64,000 nucleotides of DNA from an uncultured Akkermansia sp. (GTDB lineage Bacteria > Verrucomicrobiota > Verrucomicrobiia > Verrucomicrobiales > Akkermansiaceae): positions 62,001 through 126,000 of the forward strand of contig CANQSS010000001.1 in NCBI GenBank assembly GCA_947626545.1, in the 5' to 3' direction. The position numbers were made by a program, and so were the translations under genes. Below are positions 53,917-62,682 of this stretch, piece by piece. How positions within the stretch are numbered: the first letter of the stretch is position 1; each line of letters begins with the position of its first letter. Under the pieces are notes generated by a model. It did not search any database. It saw only the letters and a list, made by a program, of their open reading frames with translations, and was not told the DNA's origin.

Positions 53917-54696
53917 ATGATCAATCGACACACTACGCTAATATGCCTTACAGTAAGTTTACTTGCTTGTGTTTCATGCCGCCACAACAAGATGCCCGAT
54001 ACACCGCCTCGCGCTGTGGTGCGCGATGGCGTCGCCATCACTCTGCGCGACCAAAAACTGACCGTATTCCGCGATGGTAAAGTGGTTAAGGATTACGAAA
54101 TCAGCTCATCCAAGTTTGGCATGGGTAGCAGCGTTGGCAGCCACCGTACCCCTCTGGGCATCCACGCTGTCACAAAAAAAGTTGGAGAAGGCCAACCTTC
54201 CGGTATGGTCTTTAAGGGGTGCAGACCAACTGGAGAGGTGGTTGGGACTGATAGTGGGCGAGATCCCATTGTCACCCGAGTCATCCAACTCGCCGGGTTG
54301 GAACCATTCAACAGCAACTCCCATAAGCGCCGCATTTACATCCACGGTACCCCGGAGGAACGCTTTATCGGGCGACCGGCCTCGTACGGCTGCATCCGCA
54401 TGCGCAGTAAGGATGTGTTGGAACTGTATCCCTACGTGTATCGCGGTATGCCAGTAGCCATTGAAAGTTGTTCGCAATCCACGTACATGAAAGCGGAGCG
54501 GGAGCATGCACGATCCATCGTGGTACCGCCCTCGGTGGTAGCAAAACTGCCGACGGAAACAACGCTTCGGATAGCACACCACCCTGCGGCAGGACACGGA
54601 GCCTCGCGTCGTCTGGCACGCACCACAGTGAGAGATGCTGCTACCGGACGTAGCTTGGCACTTCGCCGCTCCAACTACGCAAACTCAATTCAATAA
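53917..54696 (+). CDS. L,D-transpeptidase (YkuD) lipoprotein
   Basis: A protein of 259 residues with a lipoprotein signal (SLLACVSC, Cys near 21). The YkuD core covers about 40-180: VAITLRDQKLTVFRDGKVV, SSVGSHRTPLGIHAV, and the catalytic RIYIHGTPEERFIGRPASYG with SYGCIRMRSKDVLELY (His, Ser, Cys, Arg). It forms 3-3 cross-links in peptidoglycan or attaches proteins to it. The C-terminal 60 residues are Arg/Ala-rich and probably unstructured. The stop overlaps the rseP start by one base. Confidence 0.9.
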   Translation: MINRHTTLICLTVSLLACVSCRHNKMPDTPPRAVVRDGVAITLRDQKLTVFRDGKVVKDYEISSSKFGMGSSVGSHRTPLGIHAVTKKVGEGQPSGMVFKGCRPTGEVVGTDSGRDPIVTRVIQLAGLEPFNSNSHKRRIYIHGTPEERFIGRPASYGCIRMRSKDVLELYPYVYRGMPVAIESCSQSTYMKAEREHARSIVVPPSVVAKLPTETTLRIAHHPAAGHGASRRLARTTVRDAATGRSLALRRSNYANSIQ

Positions 54697-56129
54697 TGAT
54701 GGAAACACTCAGCGGCATTTTGCACACCACTTGGCTGATTATTGTGGTGGTGCTTTTTTTCAACTTCATGATATTTGTGCATGAGTTGGGGCACTTCTTA
54801 GCTGGCAAGTGGCGTGGGGCTTATATCGATCGATTTCAAATATGGTTCGGCAAGCCGCTGTGGAAAAGGAAAATAGGAGGTGTGCAATGGGGCATCGGTT
54901 GGATTCCTGCCGGCGGATTCGTTTCACTTCCACAGCTCGAGTCCATGGAAGGCATCGAAGGACGAACTGATGTACCCGAGGGCCTTAAGCCACTCAAGCC
55001 ACTGGATAAGGTCATCATCGCCGCAGCAGGGCCTCTTTTCTCCCTGCTGCTGGCGTATGCCTTTGCCGTGGTGGTGTGGATAGCCGGAAATCCCGAGATA
55101 CAGTCCATTGAACCCCAAGTTGGTTACGTGGCTCCGGGCAGTCCAGCGGAACGGGCAGGCATCCTCGCTGGGGATACGATACTAGCAGTGGATGGCAAAC
55201 CCGTTTCCCAATGGACCGGGCACTTAGAAGGTGTTCGCGAATTGATCGCTCTGAGCGAGGGCGAGCGCATACGTCTTACCATTTCGCGACCTGGAGTCCA
55301 GCAGCCCATCACCATAGAATCCGGCTATGAATTACCGCAGAAAGAATGGTGGCAACGCCAAGGAATGAGGCGTATGGGCTTTGTGCCGGCGTCCCCGGCT
55401 GTGGTTGGGGAGGTACGCCCCAACTCACCCGCAGCATTCGCCGGACTGAAGGAGGGACAACGCATCATCGCCGTCAACGGACAGCCAGTCTATTCCCCGC
55501 TGGCAGTGCTGGCAGTTAGTAAAAAAGGCGAACCCTTGCAACTTACTGTTACCGCAACGGATGGAACGGAATTGCAGCTCAGTGTGCAGCCACGCGTTCC
55601 CGATAATTGGCAGGGGCTACCCGGTGCTACTCCGCTGCTCGGCTTTGACTGGCAGGCTGAACCCGCTCGCGTCAAAATGGAATATCCCTCCCCACAACAA
55701 CAGGTGAATCTCAGCCTTCAGTGGATGTACGACACCCTTAAAAAAATCTGCGCACCCGGCAGCAGTGTTAAAATGGAACACCTCTCCGGCCCAGTTGGCA
55801 TCGGCAACTACATCTACCGCATGATGGAAGCCGGCGAGGGCATTGGCTGGCGTCTTGCGTTCTGGTTTGCCGTGGTGCTCAACGTAAACTTGGCAGTGCT
55901 TAACATCCTGCCCCTTCCAGTAGTGGATGGAGGCCATGTAACATTGGGCATCATTGAGATGCTGCGCGGCAAGCCTGTGAGCGGGCGTTTCTTGGGATGG
56001 ATTATGACAGCGTTCATCTTCCTTCTCTTCGCGTTTTTCATCTTTGTGACTTTCAAAGACGTGGGCGACATGATCGGCGATTCATCCGATCCCCCTGCTC
56101 TCCCTGCACCCATCTTTCGCGTGCAATAA
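54696..56129 (+). CDS. rseP: Site-2 zinc metalloprotease RseP
   Basis: A protein of 477 residues. HELGHFLAGKWRG (HExxH) sits in the first transmembrane region, two PDZ domains occupy roughly 135-210 and 225-305 (GYVAPGSPAERAGILAGDTI, EVRPNSPAAFAGLKEGQRII), and the second zinc motif LNILPLPVVDGGH is near 405. It performs regulated intramembrane proteolysis, typically of an anti-sigma factor; no sigma/anti-sigma pair is encoded in the window. Dxr and CdsA, its frequent neighbours, are not here. Confidence 0.94.
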   Translation: MMETLSGILHTTWLIIVVVLFFNFMIFVHELGHFLAGKWRGAYIDRFQIWFGKPLWKRKIGGVQWGIGWIPAGGFVSLPQLESMEGIEGRTDVPEGLKPLKPLDKVIIAAAGPLFSLLLAYAFAVVVWIAGNPEIQSIEPQVGYVAPGSPAERAGILAGDTILAVDGKPVSQWTGHLEGVRELIALSEGERIRLTISRPGVQQPITIESGYELPQKEWWQRQGMRRMGFVPASPAVVGEVRPNSPAAFAGLKEGQRIIAVNGQPVYSPLAVLAVSKKGEPLQLTVTATDGTELQLSVQPRVPDNWQGLPGATPLLGFDWQAEPARVKMEYPSPQQQVNLSLQWMYDTLKKICAPGSSVKMEHLSGPVGIGNYIYRMMEAGEGIGWRLAFWFAVVLNVNLAVLNILPLPVVDGGHVTLGIIEMLRGKPVSGRFLGWIMTAFIFLLFAFFIFVTFKDVGDMIGDSSDPPALPAPIFRVQ

Positions 56130-56150
56130 AAATTTTCGATATCAGGCAAG

Positions 56151-57188
56151 ATGTTTGTGGATCACATCAGAATTTATGCGAGAGCCGGAAAAGGCGGGGA
56201 TGGTCTCGCGAGTTTTCGTCGGGAGAAGTTTGTGCCGCGGGGTGGGCCGGATGGTGGCGATGGCGGCGATGGAGGGAATGTGACACTGGAAGTGAGCAAC
56301 AGCGTGAATGACCTCCGCCAGTACTTTTTTGAGCCCAAGTTAGTGGCTGGTAATGGCATGCCCGGCATGCACGCTCTCAAACACGGTAAGTCCGGCAGGA
56401 GCGTGATCGCGAAGGTTCCACCCGGTACTATCGTGCATCGCAGCAATGCTGCCACCCTGCAAGAGGCGTCGTGGCTTGAAAAAGAGGGACAGGGTATCCA
56501 AACTGAGCAGATTGCCGACCTCACTCGAGACGGCGAACGTTTCGTGCTCTGCCAAGGTGGCAAGGGCGGTCGCGGCAACTGGCATTTTCGAACGTCCACT
56601 GACCAGGCGCCTACCACCTTTGAGCCGGGAACCGACGCAGAAAGCGGAGTTTTTTTTCTGGAACTGCGACGCATAGCGGATGCCGGACTGGTGGGCTATC
56701 CGAATGCGGGTAAAAGTTCGCTGCTAGGAGCTATCTCGCGCGCCACACCTAAGGTGGCAGCCTACCCTTTCACCACGCTGCAACCAGTGGTAGGCGTCGT
56801 GGAATTTGACAATTACGCGCGTTGCGTGGTGGCAGACATACCGGGTATCATCGAAGGGGCTTCGCGCAATCGCGGATTGGGACACGAGTTCTTGCGCCAT
56901 ATTATGCGCTGTCGCGTGCTGCTTTTTGTGGTGGATATGACAGGCTTAGAACATGACCCAGTGGAAGCTATACAAACCTTGAGAACAGAGGTGAAATTAT
57001 ACTCGGAGGAGCTCGCTGCCCGTCCATGGCTTATCATCGCCAACAAAATGGATGATCCAACAGCCACAATCAATCTTGACATCCTTCGCCAGCGTTTTCC
57101 GAAAATAGAAATCATTCCCATTTCCGCCCTTGAAAGAACTGGGTTGGATGACTTACGCAGTCGTTTGTACTCCATTCTCGTCGGTTGA
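56151..57188 (+). CDS. obgE: GTPase Obg
   Basis: A protein of 345 residues. The glycine-rich Obg fold (FRREKFVPRGGPDGGDGGDG) is followed by a G domain with GYPNAGKSSLLGAIS, DIPGIIEGASRNRGLGHEFL, NKMD and SAL motifs. It binds the large ribosomal subunit and takes part in ribosome assembly and stringent response. The C-terminal OCT domain found in some Gram-positives is absent. It lies 21 bp after rseP. Confidence 0.95.
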   Translation: MFVDHIRIYARAGKGGDGLASFRREKFVPRGGPDGGDGGDGGNVTLEVSNSVNDLRQYFFEPKLVAGNGMPGMHALKHGKSGRSVIAKVPPGTIVHRSNAATLQEASWLEKEGQGIQTEQIADLTRDGERFVLCQGGKGGRGNWHFRTSTDQAPTTFEPGTDAESGVFFLELRRIADAGLVGYPNAGKSSLLGAISRATPKVAAYPFTTLQPVVGVVEFDNYARCVVADIPGIIEGASRNRGLGHEFLRHIMRCRVLLFVVDMTGLEHDPVEAIQTLRTEVKLYSEELAARPWLIIANKMDDPTATINLDILRQRFPKIEIIPISALERTGLDDLRSRLYSILVG

Positions 57189-57213
57189 CACATCCCCACG
57201 TACGTGCTAGGAT
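57185..57213 (+). promoter_or_regulatory. Promoter inside the operon, before the 57220 gene
   Basis: TTGACA (57185-57190), overlapping the obg stop codon, 17 bp, TAGGAT (57208-57213). Six bases then lead to the ATG at 57220, predicting a leaderless transcript. Confidence 0.6.
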
Positions 57214-57219
57214 GTGGGC

Positions 57220-57981
57220 ATGAGAATGAGCGTTGCGATACTCCTGTGCGCGCTGGTCGGTGTGTGTTCCACTGCCTTAGCTGTCGTAAGCGAAACGGCC
57301 AACAGCGCCGCCGAGGCTGCGCGTAGCTACGGAGCCGCCGTGCGATCCTGCGATATGGGTTGGGCTCTTGATTACATGTATCCGCCGCTCAAGCGCATGT
57401 ACGCCGAGCAATTTGCCGGCCGTGGCGAAAAGGAGGCCGACAATGCCCGTCGCATTATGGGACTCGCGCATGAGACTCCGCAGCAAGCTCGCACTCGCGT
57501 GGAGGCAGGCATGCGAGCCTTGCGGGAGCATTACGTGAAGATGGGAAAACAAATGATTAGTAGCGGTCTCAAGATCGAGTCTTTCACCGTCCGTGAACCT
57601 GTGGCCGAATATGTACTCACGCCGCCATCCAGCGTGGTAACTGCCGTGAAGCAGGATAGAGACGGACGCGTGCGAGCTGACGAATTGCAAGGTAACGGAG
57701 AACAAAGTCGCTTGGTGGTGTTACCCACGGTGCTCGTGGTAAATGGCCCCGGCAAAAATGGTACGACCGTGCGCGTGGAACGTCGCTCGTACATTTACGC
57801 CATCCGTGATGAAGTCGTGCGTGGCGAAACAGATCGCAATGGCCTCACTCCACGCGAAACGCGCATCAATAAATGGTATTTCGTGGATGGTAACACAGAC
57901 ATCAACACATTGCGCACCTTTTTCCCCGGACTACCGCTCAATATTACCCTGCCCAGCAGCGGTGAGCGCGTGCTCCGCTAA
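57220..57981 (+). CDS. Exported protein of unknown function
   Basis: 253 residues from the ATG at 57220; a GTG at 57214 is possible but lies next to the -10 box. The signal peptide is MRMSVAILLCALVGVCSTALA. The mature part has an N-terminal helical region (AARSYGAAVRSCDMGWALDY, EADNARRIMGLAHETP) and a C-terminal beta-rich region with RVERRSYIYAIRDEV and NKWYFVDGN. The pattern resembles SnoaL/NTF2-type small domains in which a Trp-Tyr-Phe strand closes the fold, but I cannot assign a family. Confidence 0.7.
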   Translation: MRMSVAILLCALVGVCSTALAVVSETANSAAEAARSYGAAVRSCDMGWALDYMYPPLKRMYAEQFAGRGEKEADNARRIMGLAHETPQQARTRVEAGMRALREHYVKMGKQMISSGLKIESFTVREPVAEYVLTPPSSVVTAVKQDRDGRVRADELQGNGEQSRLVVLPTVLVVNGPGKNGTTVRVERRSYIYAIRDEVVRGETDRNGLTPRETRINKWYFVDGNTDINTLRTFFPGLPLNITLPSSGERVLR

Positions 57982-57995
57982 CGTTCCCTCTTTCC

Positions 57996-60011
57996 GTGCC
58001 GGGTTTCATCGAACAGGTCCTTCAAGATTTTGCTCCGGATGGTATCCTTTCGGGCGGCAAGGGCTATGAGTTTCGCCCGGAACAGCAGAAGCTCGCTGCG
58101 GCAGTAGCTCGTGCTCTGGAAAATGAGCGTCCCCTTCTCGCTGAAGCCGGAACCGGTGTCGGCAAATCACTCGCCTATCTCGTTCCCGCCATCCGATTTG
58201 CGCTGGCACATGGACGCAAAGCAGTCATCTCTACCCACACGATCAACCTACAAGAGCAGCTCTTCGGCAAAGACATACCCACTGCAGCAAAAGCCCTGGA
58301 ACTTCCCGTGCGAGCCGCACTACTCAAAGGTCGTTCACATTACCTATGCCGCACCCGCTTGCAGCGTGCCGTGGAACAGGCGAAAGATCTTTTCAATCCA
58401 GAAGAAGTGCGTCAGCTGCGCGCCGTGCAGGAGTGGGCTCACGATTGCGGAGAAGGCTGGCTTTCCTCCATCCCGACAGGACTCGGTGTATCTGAAAAAG
58501 TGAAAGCGCAGGTGTGCAGTGAGAATTATGTGTGTACCCTGCGCAACTGTGGACCAAATTGCCCCTACCAAGCTGCCCGTCGCAAGGCAGAAGAGGCAGA
58601 GATCGTGGTACTCAACCACACCCTTTTCTTTGGTCTGATGAGTCTCGCTGAAGAGGCCCGTAACCAAGCATTGGAGGCTGATGAAGAGGAAAATTTGGAG
58701 AGCATGGGCTTTATCTTTCCGCACGACTTTGTGATCCTGGATGAGGCGCACACCATCGAAAACGTGGCCGCGCACCAATTCGGCACCGTGTTGCCTGAAG
58801 CCGAACTACGGCGCGATTTGTGGCGTCTTTACAATCCACGAACTCACAAAGGGACATTGCGCCATGCCGCCACGCCTCGCCTCCTTCAACTCATTGAAGA
58901 AGCTCAGCTCGCTTCCGATGAGTTTTTTGACCGAGCAATGCTCGATGCCCGCTTTCAAAACGCGGAGAATCGGCAGGAAGTGCGTCTTCGCCAGCCAAAG
59001 TGGACGGAGGATGTGCTCACTCCTGCCCTATGCGAGTTGGAGCGCGAAGTTCTTTCCATGGCCAAATGCGAGGAGAATGAAGTGACGCGTGCCGAGCTAA
59101 TGGACACGGCCGCACGTTTGTTGGCCTACCGTACCGCCGCAGAAGACGTCGTTTCCCTGCACAACATCGGCAATGCCGTATATTGGGCTGAAAAAGGCGG
59201 CGAAAGAGATGACAAGAGGCGCTTTCTCACTCTGCGCTCCGCGCTTGTTAACGTGGCCCCTGTACTGCGCGAAAAACTCTTTGAAAGCGGCCGAACCTGC
59301 ATCTGCACCAGTGCCACTCTTTCTGCTGGAGACATGGGGACCGCCTATTTTGCCGGTCGCGTAGGTGCAGAAAGTGTCGACACTATCCGCATCGGTAGTC
59401 CCTTCGACTTTGCGCACCAAATGCGCGTGACAATTGCGCGCAGCATGCCTCTACCGAATGAAGAAGGCTACGATGAAGAGCTGCCCGCCCGGATACTGCA
59501 CGCGCTGGAAAGCTCAGACGGCCACGCCTTCGTTCTGTTTACCAGCTACCGCACCCTGCGCAATGTGGCCGAGGCACTGCGCCCCTCCTGTGCCGAGCAT
59601 GGCTGGCAGATGCTCGTGCAAGGAGACGGTATCAGCCGCTCGGATATGCTCGCTCTCTTTCGCAGAAAAATGGGCAGTGTCCTTTTCGGTACGGATAGCT
59701 TTTGGATGGGCGTTGATGTGCCCGGCGATGCGCTTTCGCATGTCATTGTCACCAAACTTCCATTTGATTCGCCGAGTACGCCGCTGGTGGAGGCACGCTC
59801 AGAAGATATCCAGGCGCGCGGAGGCTCTCCCTTTACTGAATATTCTATGCCGGAGGCTATCCTTAAATTCCGCCAAGGGGTAGGGCGCCTTATCCGCTCC
59901 AAAACAGATACGGGAGCTATCACTCTGCTGGATGCACGTCTTTGCCGCAAGCACTACGGACGACATTTTCTGCGCGCCCTACCTCCTGACGTTCCTTGCA
60001 CCTATGAATAA
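57996..60011 (+). CDS. DinG/XPD-like ATP-dependent helicase
   Basis: A protein of 671 residues from a GTG at 57996. Helicase motifs: RPEQQKLAAAVARAL, Walker A AEAGTGVGKSLAYLVPAI, STHTINLQEQL, DEAH box FVILDEAHTIENVAAHQFG, and C-terminal FTSYRTLRNVAEAL, DSFWMGVDVPGD, FRQGVGRLIRS. Four cysteines (CRTRLQRA ... CSENYVC ... CGPNCPYQ) lie where XPD/DinG bind a 4Fe-4S cluster. It would unwind DNA 5'-3' in repair or R-loop clearance. It lies 14 bp after the exported protein. Confidence 0.92.
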   Translation: MPGFIEQVLQDFAPDGILSGGKGYEFRPEQQKLAAAVARALENERPLLAEAGTGVGKSLAYLVPAIRFALAHGRKAVISTHTINLQEQLFGKDIPTAAKALELPVRAALLKGRSHYLCRTRLQRAVEQAKDLFNPEEVRQLRAVQEWAHDCGEGWLSSIPTGLGVSEKVKAQVCSENYVCTLRNCGPNCPYQAARRKAEEAEIVVLNHTLFFGLMSLAEEARNQALEADEEENLESMGFIFPHDFVILDEAHTIENVAAHQFGTVLPEAELRRDLWRLYNPRTHKGTLRHAATPRLLQLIEEAQLASDEFFDRAMLDARFQNAENRQEVRLRQPKWTEDVLTPALCELEREVLSMAKCEENEVTRAELMDTAARLLAYRTAAEDVVSLHNIGNAVYWAEKGGERDDKRRFLTLRSALVNVAPVLREKLFESGRTCICTSATLSAGDMGTAYFAGRVGAESVDTIRIGSPFDFAHQMRVTIARSMPLPNEEGYDEELPARILHALESSDGHAFVLFTSYRTLRNVAEALRPSCAEHGWQMLVQGDGISRSDMLALFRRKMGSVLFGTDSFWMGVDVPGDALSHVIVTKLPFDSPSTPLVEARSEDIQARGGSPFTEYSMPEAILKFRQGVGRLIRSKTDTGAITLLDARLCRKHYGRHFLRALPPDVPCTYE

Positions 60012-60026
60012 TGACCTCCCTTAATC

Positions 60027-60860
60027 ATGAAAAAAGTCCTTACACTCCTCTCTACCACCGTTGCCCTGCTAGGTTTTCTGCTCAATGCCGCAGAAGTAAG
60101 AGACGTAACCATCACCAGCACATCCATGGGCAAACAGATTACCAACATGGTGATCACGCCGGAACGACACTCGGAGGGCGAACGTTTTCCCGTGGTGTAT
60201 CTGTTGCACGGCTACAACATGATACCGAGAGATTGGCTGAACGTGCAGCCTGAGCTTCCCGATTTGGCGGACAAACTACGCCTCATCATTGTGTGCCCCG
60301 ATGGCAGTAATAGCTGGTACATGGACAGCCCGGTCAATCCTGCCTCTAAATACGAAACCTATGTGGCGAAGGAGTTGGTGGATTACGTGGACGCCCACAT
60401 GCCCACCATTCCTGACCGCCGTACCCGCGCTCTCTGCGGACTGAGCATGGGTGGCTTTGGATCCCTGCGCCTCGCTATCCTGCACCAAGACGTATTTAGC
60501 GCAGCTGGTTCCATGAGCGGCCTCGTGGATTTCACTCCCTTTCCCAATCGCTGGGGAACGAGGGAAATATTCGGCAAGGCTGAAGAGAATGCCGAGCGCA
60601 TGAAGGAATACAATGTCGTCGATCTTGCACATCTCATCCGCCCCGGGCTTGACATCATGATTGATTGCGGCACGGAGGACTTTTTTCACCAGGTTAATGA
60701 TAATTTACATCGCTTGCTCCTGGCGCGTCATGTGCCGCACACCTACATATCTTTCCCAGGCACGCACAACTACGCGTACTGGAACAACGCCATCCTGCAC
60801 CAGTTCGTCTTCCTGTCGCATCACTTTGCGACTGCCGAATCCTCCGAAACGAAGGAGTGA
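60027..60860 (+). CDS. Exported alpha/beta-hydrolase esterase (FrmB/EstA-like)
   Basis: A protein of 277 residues with a signal peptide (about 1-21). The fold resembles tributyrin esterase/S-formylglutathione hydrolase: FPVVYLLHGYNMIPRDWL, ICPDGSNSW-like loop (VCPDGSNSWYMDSP), the nucleophile in CGLSMGGFGSLRLA, the acid in DCGTEDFFHQVN and the His in FPGTHNYAYW. It is probably a periplasmic or secreted carboxylesterase acting on sugar or acyl esters. It converges with the recombinase gene, 19 bp apart. Confidence 0.85.
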   Translation: MKKVLTLLSTTVALLGFLLNAAEVRDVTITSTSMGKQITNMVITPERHSEGERFPVVYLLHGYNMIPRDWLNVQPELPDLADKLRLIIVCPDGSNSWYMDSPVNPASKYETYVAKELVDYVDAHMPTIPDRRTRALCGLSMGGFGSLRLAILHQDVFSAAGSMSGLVDFTPFPNRWGTREIFGKAEENAERMKEYNVVDLAHLIRPGLDIMIDCGTEDFFHQVNDNLHRLLLARHVPHTYISFPGTHNYAYWNNAILHQFVFLSHHFATAESSETKE

Positions 60861-60879
60861 TTCGTTGCGTGCATCGGCG

Positions 60880-61920
60880 CTAATCGAGCAGCCTATCCCA
60901 GTACTTGGCACTCCAGTAGGCGCGCGCAGCCTTGCGCGATATATGTGACGCGGATATGTAACGGAACCGCAGCATCTGCGACGATCGGTGTCCCATCTCA
61001 TATTGCAATCGTTCCATGTCGCGATAGTGCGCAGCGTGATAGGAGGCAAAACTGTGCCGTAGCACATCAGGCACCCACGGATGCAGGCCACTGGCCCGAT
61101 GCAGCTCTCCCCATCGCTTAATCCACCCTTTGGGGCATATAAGTTCATCCTCATGCGGGTTCAGGTTGAGGCGTCTGAACCAGCGCAGAAGAGGTTGGGG
61201 CATGCTTACGCAACGTGAGCCGCCCGTTTTGCTTTGTGTTGCGTAGAGCGTAATCGTTCGCGTCTTGATGTGGATATTGCGCCATCTGAGTCGTGTTATC
61301 TCCGTCGGTCGCATCCCGCTCCATATCATGATTCCAACGGCGGGCGCACACGCTCGGTGCTTTGGCAAGAGAGAGGTGCGCAAGAGTCTCAGAATCTGCT
61401 CCAACGTGAGCGGTTCCTTCTCTCGCTCTCTTGAGGGCGCTTCCTGGATGGGTTGCACTGGATTCCTTTGCAGCCACCCCATGCGACAGCAATATGAGAA
61501 TAACCCATGCAGGATAGTGCGCGCTTTACTTCGGCTGCTTGTCCTCTGAAATGTTTTCCTAAGCATTTCACGACACATTTGCGTTGAGATATGGCGCATC
61601 TCACGCCTGGCGAGTTCAGGGTTACACATCAAAATTTTCTTCGTGTAATATTCCAATTCTCGACGCGTCGCCGCACGCCGATGCTGCTTCCCCTTCAGCA
61701 AATACACCACTCCCCTCTCCAGCGTGAGCTGAGGATCCGTTTCTTGCAGCACTTCACGCGCGTCACGCAGCCTTTGGATGCATTCTTTCGCCTTAATTTT
61801 ATGTTTTGTTCCCATACATTCCGCCAGTTCACGGATTATCTCTGCAGCTTCTATCAATTTCAATCCGTGTGCCTGTATGAGCTCCACCCCCATCCTATCT
61901 ATGCTTACTTTCTGTTTCAT
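60880..61920 (-). CDS. Tyrosine recombinase/integrase
   Basis: A protein of 346 residues with an N-terminal DNA-binding part (about 60-160) and a catalytic domain with R204 (SGMRPTEITRLRW), K231 (SKTGGSR), R288 (PDVLRHSFAS), H311 (MGHRS) and Y321 (RFRYIS). The usual His of the HxxR box is Asp285 here. No phage, conjugation or tRNA gene is adjacent, so it may be a resident recombinase acting on local DNA. Its start codon lies within a 21-bp palindrome that has an inverted partner at 62094. Confidence 0.85.
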   Translation of the reverse strand: MKQKVSIDRMGVELIQAHGLKLIEAAEIIRELAECMGTKHKIKAKECIQRLRDAREVLQETDPQLTLERGVVYLLKGKQHRRAATRRELEYYTKKILMCNPELARREMRHISTQMCREMLRKTFQRTSSRSKARTILHGLFSYCCRMGWLQRNPVQPIQEAPSREREKEPLTLEQILRLLRTSLLPKHRACAPAVGIMIWSGMRPTEITRLRWRNIHIKTRTITLYATQSKTGGSRCVSMPQPLLRWFRRLNLNPHEDELICPKGWIKRWGELHRASGLHPWVPDVLRHSFASYHAAHYRDMERLQYEMGHRSSQMLRFRYISASHISRKAARAYWSAKYWDRLLD

Positions 61921-61938
61921 ATGATTTCAAATCACATG
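61918..61938. promoter_or_regulatory. Palindrome 1 overlapping the recombinase start
   Basis: CATATGATTT-C-AAATCACATG: 10-bp arms with one mismatch. It covers the recombinase start codon, and on the minus strand a TTGACA (61942-61937) overlaps its edge, so a bound protein would block expression. It could be an operator or a recombination core site. Confidence 0.6.
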
Positions 61939-61944
61939 TCAAAC

Positions 61945-61981
61945 TTTTTTGCAAATTTTTTTGCGAATTTTTCTGCTTTTT
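61945..61981. other. Phased T-tracts (predicted curved DNA)
   Basis: T-runs at 61945-61950, 61955-61961, 61967-61971 and 61976-61981 recur every 10-11 bp, each followed by GC. Such phased A/T tracts bend DNA. A weak hairpin TTGCGG...CCGCAA (61980-62005) follows. The rest of the gap to 62167 is AT-rich and holds no gene. Confidence 0.5.
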
Positions 61982-62093
61982 GCGGGGAAACCAGCTTTTC
62001 CGCAAAGGCAATTTTTTTGCATTTTACGATCTAATTTTTTCAGGTTTTTCCACAATAATTATTCAATATATGCGTACGGGAGGGGTTTTAGGA

Positions 62094-62114
62094 CATATGA
62101 TTTGAAATCATATA
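62094..62114. promoter_or_regulatory. Palindrome 2 upstream of the lipoprotein genes
   Basis: CATATGATTT-G-AAATCATATA, with 9-bp perfect arms (ATATGATTT/AAATCATAT). Its reverse complement matches palindrome 1 at 19 of 21 positions, so the pair forms inverted repeats flanking 155 bp. GGGGATGGTCCCC (62131-62143) is a further small hairpin in the leader of the next gene. Confidence 0.6.
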
Positions 62115-62167
62115 GCATCGGCTGTGCGAGGGGGATGGTCCCCGGATATTTTAACCTAGCGAGAACG

Positions 62168-62563
62168 ATGAAATACAAACTAATCATAGCAACGGTCGCT
62201 GCCGCCACAGTGGGAGTAGCAGGATTGAGTTCATGTGATTCAATGAAGTCCCTTGGGGGTTCGCTCACCAAGATGGGACTCAATCCGTTTGAGAAGACAA
62301 ACAGTCTTTCTGCGACAGTAGTGCACGCATCGACTCCGGTATATCATGCCGGCGGAGAGCACATCATGGGCAAGGGTAAGGGAGAAATAAAGACCTCAGA
62401 GGGGTGGAGTCAAAATTTGATTGTCAAGACGGCTGATGGCAATACCTACAAGGGGAGTTTGAATGTGGATACTCAAGATGAGTGTGTTGCCACAGGAGAC
62501 ACAGGTATTGCGGAGATCGGAGTTGAGAGCAACATGATGAAGCGATTTGAGAAGACATATTAA
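62168..62563 (+). CDS. Small lipoprotein
   Basis: 131 residues from the ATG at 62168, which gives the signal MKYKLIIATVAAATVGVAGL with lipobox LSSC. The open frame extends back to 61949, but that start would cross the palindromes and destroy the signal. The mature part is Lys/Gly/Thr-rich with beta character (LIVKTADGNTYKGSLNVDTQ). I recognise no family. It is first in a series of three lipoprotein genes. Confidence 0.75.
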   Translation: MKYKLIIATVAAATVGVAGLSSCDSMKSLGGSLTKMGLNPFEKTNSLSATVVHASTPVYHAGGEHIMGKGKGEIKTSEGWSQNLIVKTADGNTYKGSLNVDTQDECVATGDTGIAEIGVESNMMKRFEKTY

Positions 62564-62682
62564 GGGCTTGATGAGAGCTTCCGACGGCGGAGTTCCCGTA
62601 CGGGGATGACGGGTTGGATCAGAAGGAGCCGAAGCGTGTATGATTGACGGCGTGATTTCTGAAAGGCTCATGTTTCTCTGAT

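Noticed and set aside
60880-61920. Recombinase as the integrase of a prophage or island
   Set aside because: Neighbouring genes are housekeeping or lipoprotein genes, with no phage, plasmid or tRNA target in view; only a local role can be proposed.
61949-62167. N-terminal extension of the first lipoprotein
   Set aside because: It would be translated from the AT-rich control region and would place the lipoprotein signal internally; the ATG at 62168 gives a proper lipobox.
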